NCBI RefSeq assembly: GCF_010692725.1
Contig: NZ_JAAFZB010000095.1
Span: 434,001 to 498,000, forward strand
Length of the DNA stretch: 64,000 bases
From: Flavihumibacter soli
Lineage (GTDB): Bacteria > Bacteroidota > Bacteroidia > Sphingobacteriales > Sphingobacteriaceae
Direction of reading: 5' to 3'
Notes under the pieces: generated by a model
Seen by the model: only the letters and a program-made list of their open reading frames with translations
What the model was told of the DNA's origin: nothing
The model's database searches: none
In this document: in pieces, positions 61,730 through 64,000 of the stretch
How the letters are laid out: each line of letters begins with the position of its first letter
Position numbering within the stretch: the first letter of the stretch is position 1
Translations under genes and position numbers: made by a program

Positions 61730-62779
61730 ATGGAAAACTCTTTAACTCCACAGCCTGACGAAATTCGCGACCAAGAACCGGTAAAAAGAGATCGCTCACT
61801 GCTTTATATGGGGCTCATATTGGGGTTTGTACTCCTGATTATGGGGTACCTGACGTTTTTTGTGGATGATCTGAATAGTTTGTTTTCCGGGGAGCAACCG
61901 CCCGTCACAGTCGTCGACGACAAATCGGACCTGCTGGACAAAAATGCAGATATGACCGATGAGCAGGTCAGAAGCTCGCTGGTCAAGTTTATTGAAGCTT
62001 TTTATTACGACCAGCGGAAAGGCTATTTCGACCCGCCAAGCTATTTCGCGAGTATTACTGAGACCTATTATAATTACCATAACCTCACTTATCAGCGCCT
62101 GCGAGAGATCCATGATCTCAGATCGCGTGAGATGCAGAACCTGGATCAGAACTGGATCGTTTCATCATTGGATTACGAGCGTGCTGGCGATAACCTGGTG
62201 GTAACTTACTGGAATAAAGTAAGCTATTTTAAGCCCGACTGGGGTAAGCAGGAATCGGCTGATGTGAAAAATGAAATGATTATTAATCCTGAAGGCAAGA
62301 TCATTTCACTGCGCGAGCTTGAACAGAAGAATTTCTCATCCTACACTGTTGTTCCAACGGAAGATACAGCCTGGGAAGACACGGGCTACGACGGTCCGGG
62401 TGCAGAGCCGGTTGCCGAAAGCGGCACAGTAAACACCGAGGCTATATATGAAGGCAAGCTGTTTGACCTTGGGACTGTTCAGGTAGCTCCGGAATATCCC
62501 GGGGGTCAAAAGGCCTTCGGCAAGTTCCTGGGATCGAACATTAAATATCCTGTCAATGCCCGCGAAAACAATATCCAGGGTAAGGTTTATATCGGCTTTA
62601 TTGTTGAGAAAACCGGGGAGCTGAGCGACCTGAAAATCATCAAGGGAATCGGAGGCGGTTGCGACGAAGAAGCACTCCGGGTACTAAAAACAAGTCCCCC
62701 ATGGAAACCGGGCATGGTCGAGGGAAAGCCTGTTCGAACAGCCTACACCTTTCCGGTTACCTTCCAGATAGCTAATTAA
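61730..62779 (+). CDS. TonB-like energy-transducing protein with an NTF2-like middle domain
   Basis: A 349-residue inner-membrane protein. One membrane helix at about 25-45 (LLYMGLILGFVLLIMGYLTFF). Residues about 65-195 do not form the usual Pro-rich rod but a folded alpha+beta region (VRSSLVKFIEAFYYDQRKGYF, YNYHNLTYQRLREIH, NLVVTYWNKVSYFKPDW) with an NTF2-like look. A flexible acidic part follows, then a TonB C-terminal domain (about 255-349) with YPGGQKAFGKFLG, IQGKVYIGFIVEKTGELSDLKI and PPWKPGMVEGKPVRTAYTFPV. I chose ATG at 61730; a TTG two codons earlier also is in frame. ExbB/ExbD are not nearby. It converges on mfd with an 8-bp overlap. Confidence 0.85.
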   Translation: MENSLTPQPDEIRDQEPVKRDRSLLYMGLILGFVLLIMGYLTFFVDDLNSLFSGEQPPVTVVDDKSDLLDKNADMTDEQVRSSLVKFIEAFYYDQRKGYFDPPSYFASITETYYNYHNLTYQRLREIHDLRSREMQNLDQNWIVSSLDYERAGDNLVVTYWNKVSYFKPDWGKQESADVKNEMIINPEGKIISLRELEQKNFSSYTVVPTEDTAWEDTGYDGPGAEPVAESGTVNTEAIYEGKLFDLGTVQVAPEYPGGQKAFGKFLGSNIKYPVNARENNIQGKVYIGFIVEKTGELSDLKIIKGIGGGCDEEALRVLKTSPPWKPGMVEGKPVRTAYTFPVTFQIAN

Positions 62780-64000
62780 CAGCCACCGGCTGAGCGATCT
62801 CCTGCAAGATATCGATAGCACTCTCTACCGAGCCTACATGCTCGATTGCAATCCTGAGGGTCTTCTTAACCTCCTTCAGATTACAGATCCGGGGGTGTGC
62901 CTGTACAAACTGCAGAACGCGGTTAAATTGTTCCGTCTCGAAGTATGGGGATTGCTGGTTTGTGATGAAATAGCCTTTGAGAGTATTTTTCTTCAGGGAA
63001 ATTTTTTCGAATCCGATCATCTTTCCAAGCCACTGCAATCGCCAGGTGTTCAGAAGCTCTCTTACAGCAGGTGGTATAGGGCCGAAACGGTCAACAAGCT
63101 GCTGCTCGAACTGTTCAAGCTGCGCTTCATCCTCCAGCTTTGAGAGTTCGGTATAGAGGTTATACCTTTCGCCGATGTTGGTTACATATTCATCCGGGAT
63201 TAGTACCTCAAGATCGGTATCAACCTGGGTAAAATTGATGAACGGCCTGGGTTTTTCATCAGTGAAAAGATCCTTGAACTCGTCATCCTTCAGTTCCTGT
63301 ATAGCTTCATCCAGGATCTTATGATACATCTCAAAACCTATCTCAGCAATAAAGCCGCTTTGTTCTGCCCCCAAAAGGTTTCCACTTCCCCGGATATCCA
63401 GGTCCCGCATGGCCACATTAAAGCCGCTTCCGAGGTCTGAGAATTCCTCGATGGCACTAAGCCGCTTTCGCGCCTCGCTTGTTAGTGTTGATAAGGGAGG
63501 ACTTAACAGGTAACAGAAAGCCTTCTTGTTTGACCGGCCAACCCTGCCCCGCATCTGGTGCAGGTCGCTTAAGCCGAACATATGAGCATGGTTGATGAGG
63601 ATGGTGTTGGCGTTGGCAATATCCAGGCCGGCCTCAATAATGGTGGTGGCCACCAGTACATCGTAGTCGCCGCTCACAAACTTCATCATCACATCTTCCA
63701 GCGCGTCGCCCTCCAGTTGCCCGTGAGCAATCCCGATGCGGGCCTTCGGAACCAGCTTTTGTATCAGGCCGCCCAACTGCATCAGGTCCTGAACGCGGTT
63801 ATGGATAAAAAACACCTGCCCGCCGCGGTCCACCTCAAATTCCACTGACTCCTTGATTAGCTTTTCGTTGAAGACATGCAGCTCGGTTACTACCGGCTGG
63901 CGGTTTGGAGGAGGAGTGCTGATAATGCTGAGATCGCGGGCACCCATCAACGAAAAATGAAGCGTTCGCGGAATAGGGGTAGCTGTGAGGGTAAGTGTAT
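62772..64000 (-). CDS. mfd: Transcription-repair coupling factor Mfd, C-terminal part (cut by window edge)
   Basis: The frame runs without a stop from 62772 to the right edge. At the edge it reads LTLTATPIPRTLHFSLMGARD, the SF2 motif III SAT-like box and linker of Mfd. Then ISTPPPNRQPV, the helicase VI region (GRVGRSNKKAFCYLL, GSGNLLGAEQSGFI) and the Mfd C-terminal TRCF domain follow (VDTDLEVLIPDEYV, RFGPIPPAVRELL). Mfd removes RNA polymerase stalled at lesions and recruits UvrA. An internal ATG at 63950 should not be used as the start. It overlaps the convergent TonB gene by 8 bp. Confidence 0.96.
   Translation of the reverse strand, partial: TLTLTATPIPRTLHFSLMGARDLSIISTPPPNRQPVVTELHVFNEKLIKESVEFEVDRGGQVFFIHNRVQDLMQLGGLIQKLVPKARIGIAHGQLEGDALEDVMMKFVSGDYDVLVATTIIEAGLDIANANTILINHAHMFGLSDLHQMRGRVGRSNKKAFCYLLSPPLSTLTSEARKRLSAIEEFSDLGSGFNVAMRDLDIRGSGNLLGAEQSGFIAEIGFEMYHKILDEAIQELKDDEFKDLFTDEKPRPFINFTQVDTDLEVLIPDEYVTNIGERYNLYTELSKLEDEAQLEQFEQQLVDRFGPIPPAVRELLNTWRLQWLGKMIGFEKISLKKNTLKGYFITNQQSPYFETEQFNRVLQFVQAHPRICNLKEVKKTLRIAIEHVGSVESAIDILQEIAQPVAVN

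Noticed and set aside
1-64000. tRNA or rRNA genes
   Set aside because: No T-loop (GTTCGA-type) box with matching stems was seen in any intergenic region, and no rRNA-like sequence was present.

Overview
The window comes from a Bacteroidota chromosome, most likely a member of the Sphingobacteriales (Pedobacter/Mucilaginibacter-like). The evidence is a SusC/SusD pair, many short lipoproteins, DUF4175 and CBU_0592 family proteins, several genes preceded by the Bacteroidota -7 promoter motif TAnnTTTG, and a general lack of strong Shine-Dalgarno sequences. No phage, insertion sequence, CRISPR array, rRNA or tRNA was seen. Both window edges cut genes: an AraC-type regulator on the left and mfd on the right.

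Region by region. 1-7.0 kb: AraC regulator (partial), secreted M28 peptidase, AI-2E-family exporter, two small lipoproteins, a DUF1543 protein. 5.5-12.5 kb: a polysaccharide utilisation locus on the minus strand (susC, susD, PKD-domain surface lipoprotein, GH30 glycosidase), probably acting on a beta-glucan. 12.8-16.5 kb: glutathione peroxidase, glnS, a stand-alone B12-binding mutase subunit and an enoyl-CoA hydratase. 16.6-20.4 kb: NtrC-type regulator, then a four-gene envelope operon (AI-2E, YtxH, holin-like, unknown). 20.4-27 kb: fcl, then a mostly DNA/RNA-maintenance stretch (trmB, alkyltransferase-like protein, AhpD-like protein, four-helix-bundle protein flanked by low-complexity repeats, tag, polA). 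27-31.5 kb: glgA-glgC, metal-dependent hydrolase, YbaB, a single-domain response regulator. 31.7-39.4 kb: serine hydrolase, fumC, lipoprotein, S1/P1 nuclease, two tandem paralogous secreted proteins, hisS, lipoprotein. 39.5-49.7 kb: a long plus-strand run DUF4175 - RsbW-like ATPase - ybeY - ABC-F ATPase - CBU_0592 membrane protein - mnmG - Ig-like lipoprotein. 49.6-54.6 kb: gamma carbonic anhydrase, nadB and nadA (divergent), thiL, arsC-like. 54.6-64 kb: rmuC, FAD oxidoreductase, YugP-type protease, apaG, dusB, CPBP protease, DUF2007, cdsA, a TonB-like protein with an unusual middle domain, and mfd.

Most genes are chromosomal housekeeping. The points most worth a second look are: two strong ParB-binding (parS) palindromes plus a third CACGTG core packed into 64 bp directly upstream of mnmG, partly inside the 3' end of the preceding gene; a four-helix-bundle gene bracketed by oppositely oriented GGAGTT-type repeats that run into the start of tag; a TonB protein whose spacer is replaced by a folded NTF2-like region; altered 3'-5' exonuclease motif residues in PolA; and a pair of tandemly duplicated secreted proteins of unknown function. 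I did not find convincing evidence of a wholly new defence or mobile system.

Start codons were re-chosen for several genes where the longest open frame began at TTG or contained non-conserved leader sequence; each such entry says so. All family assignments come from reading motifs by eye, not from database searches.
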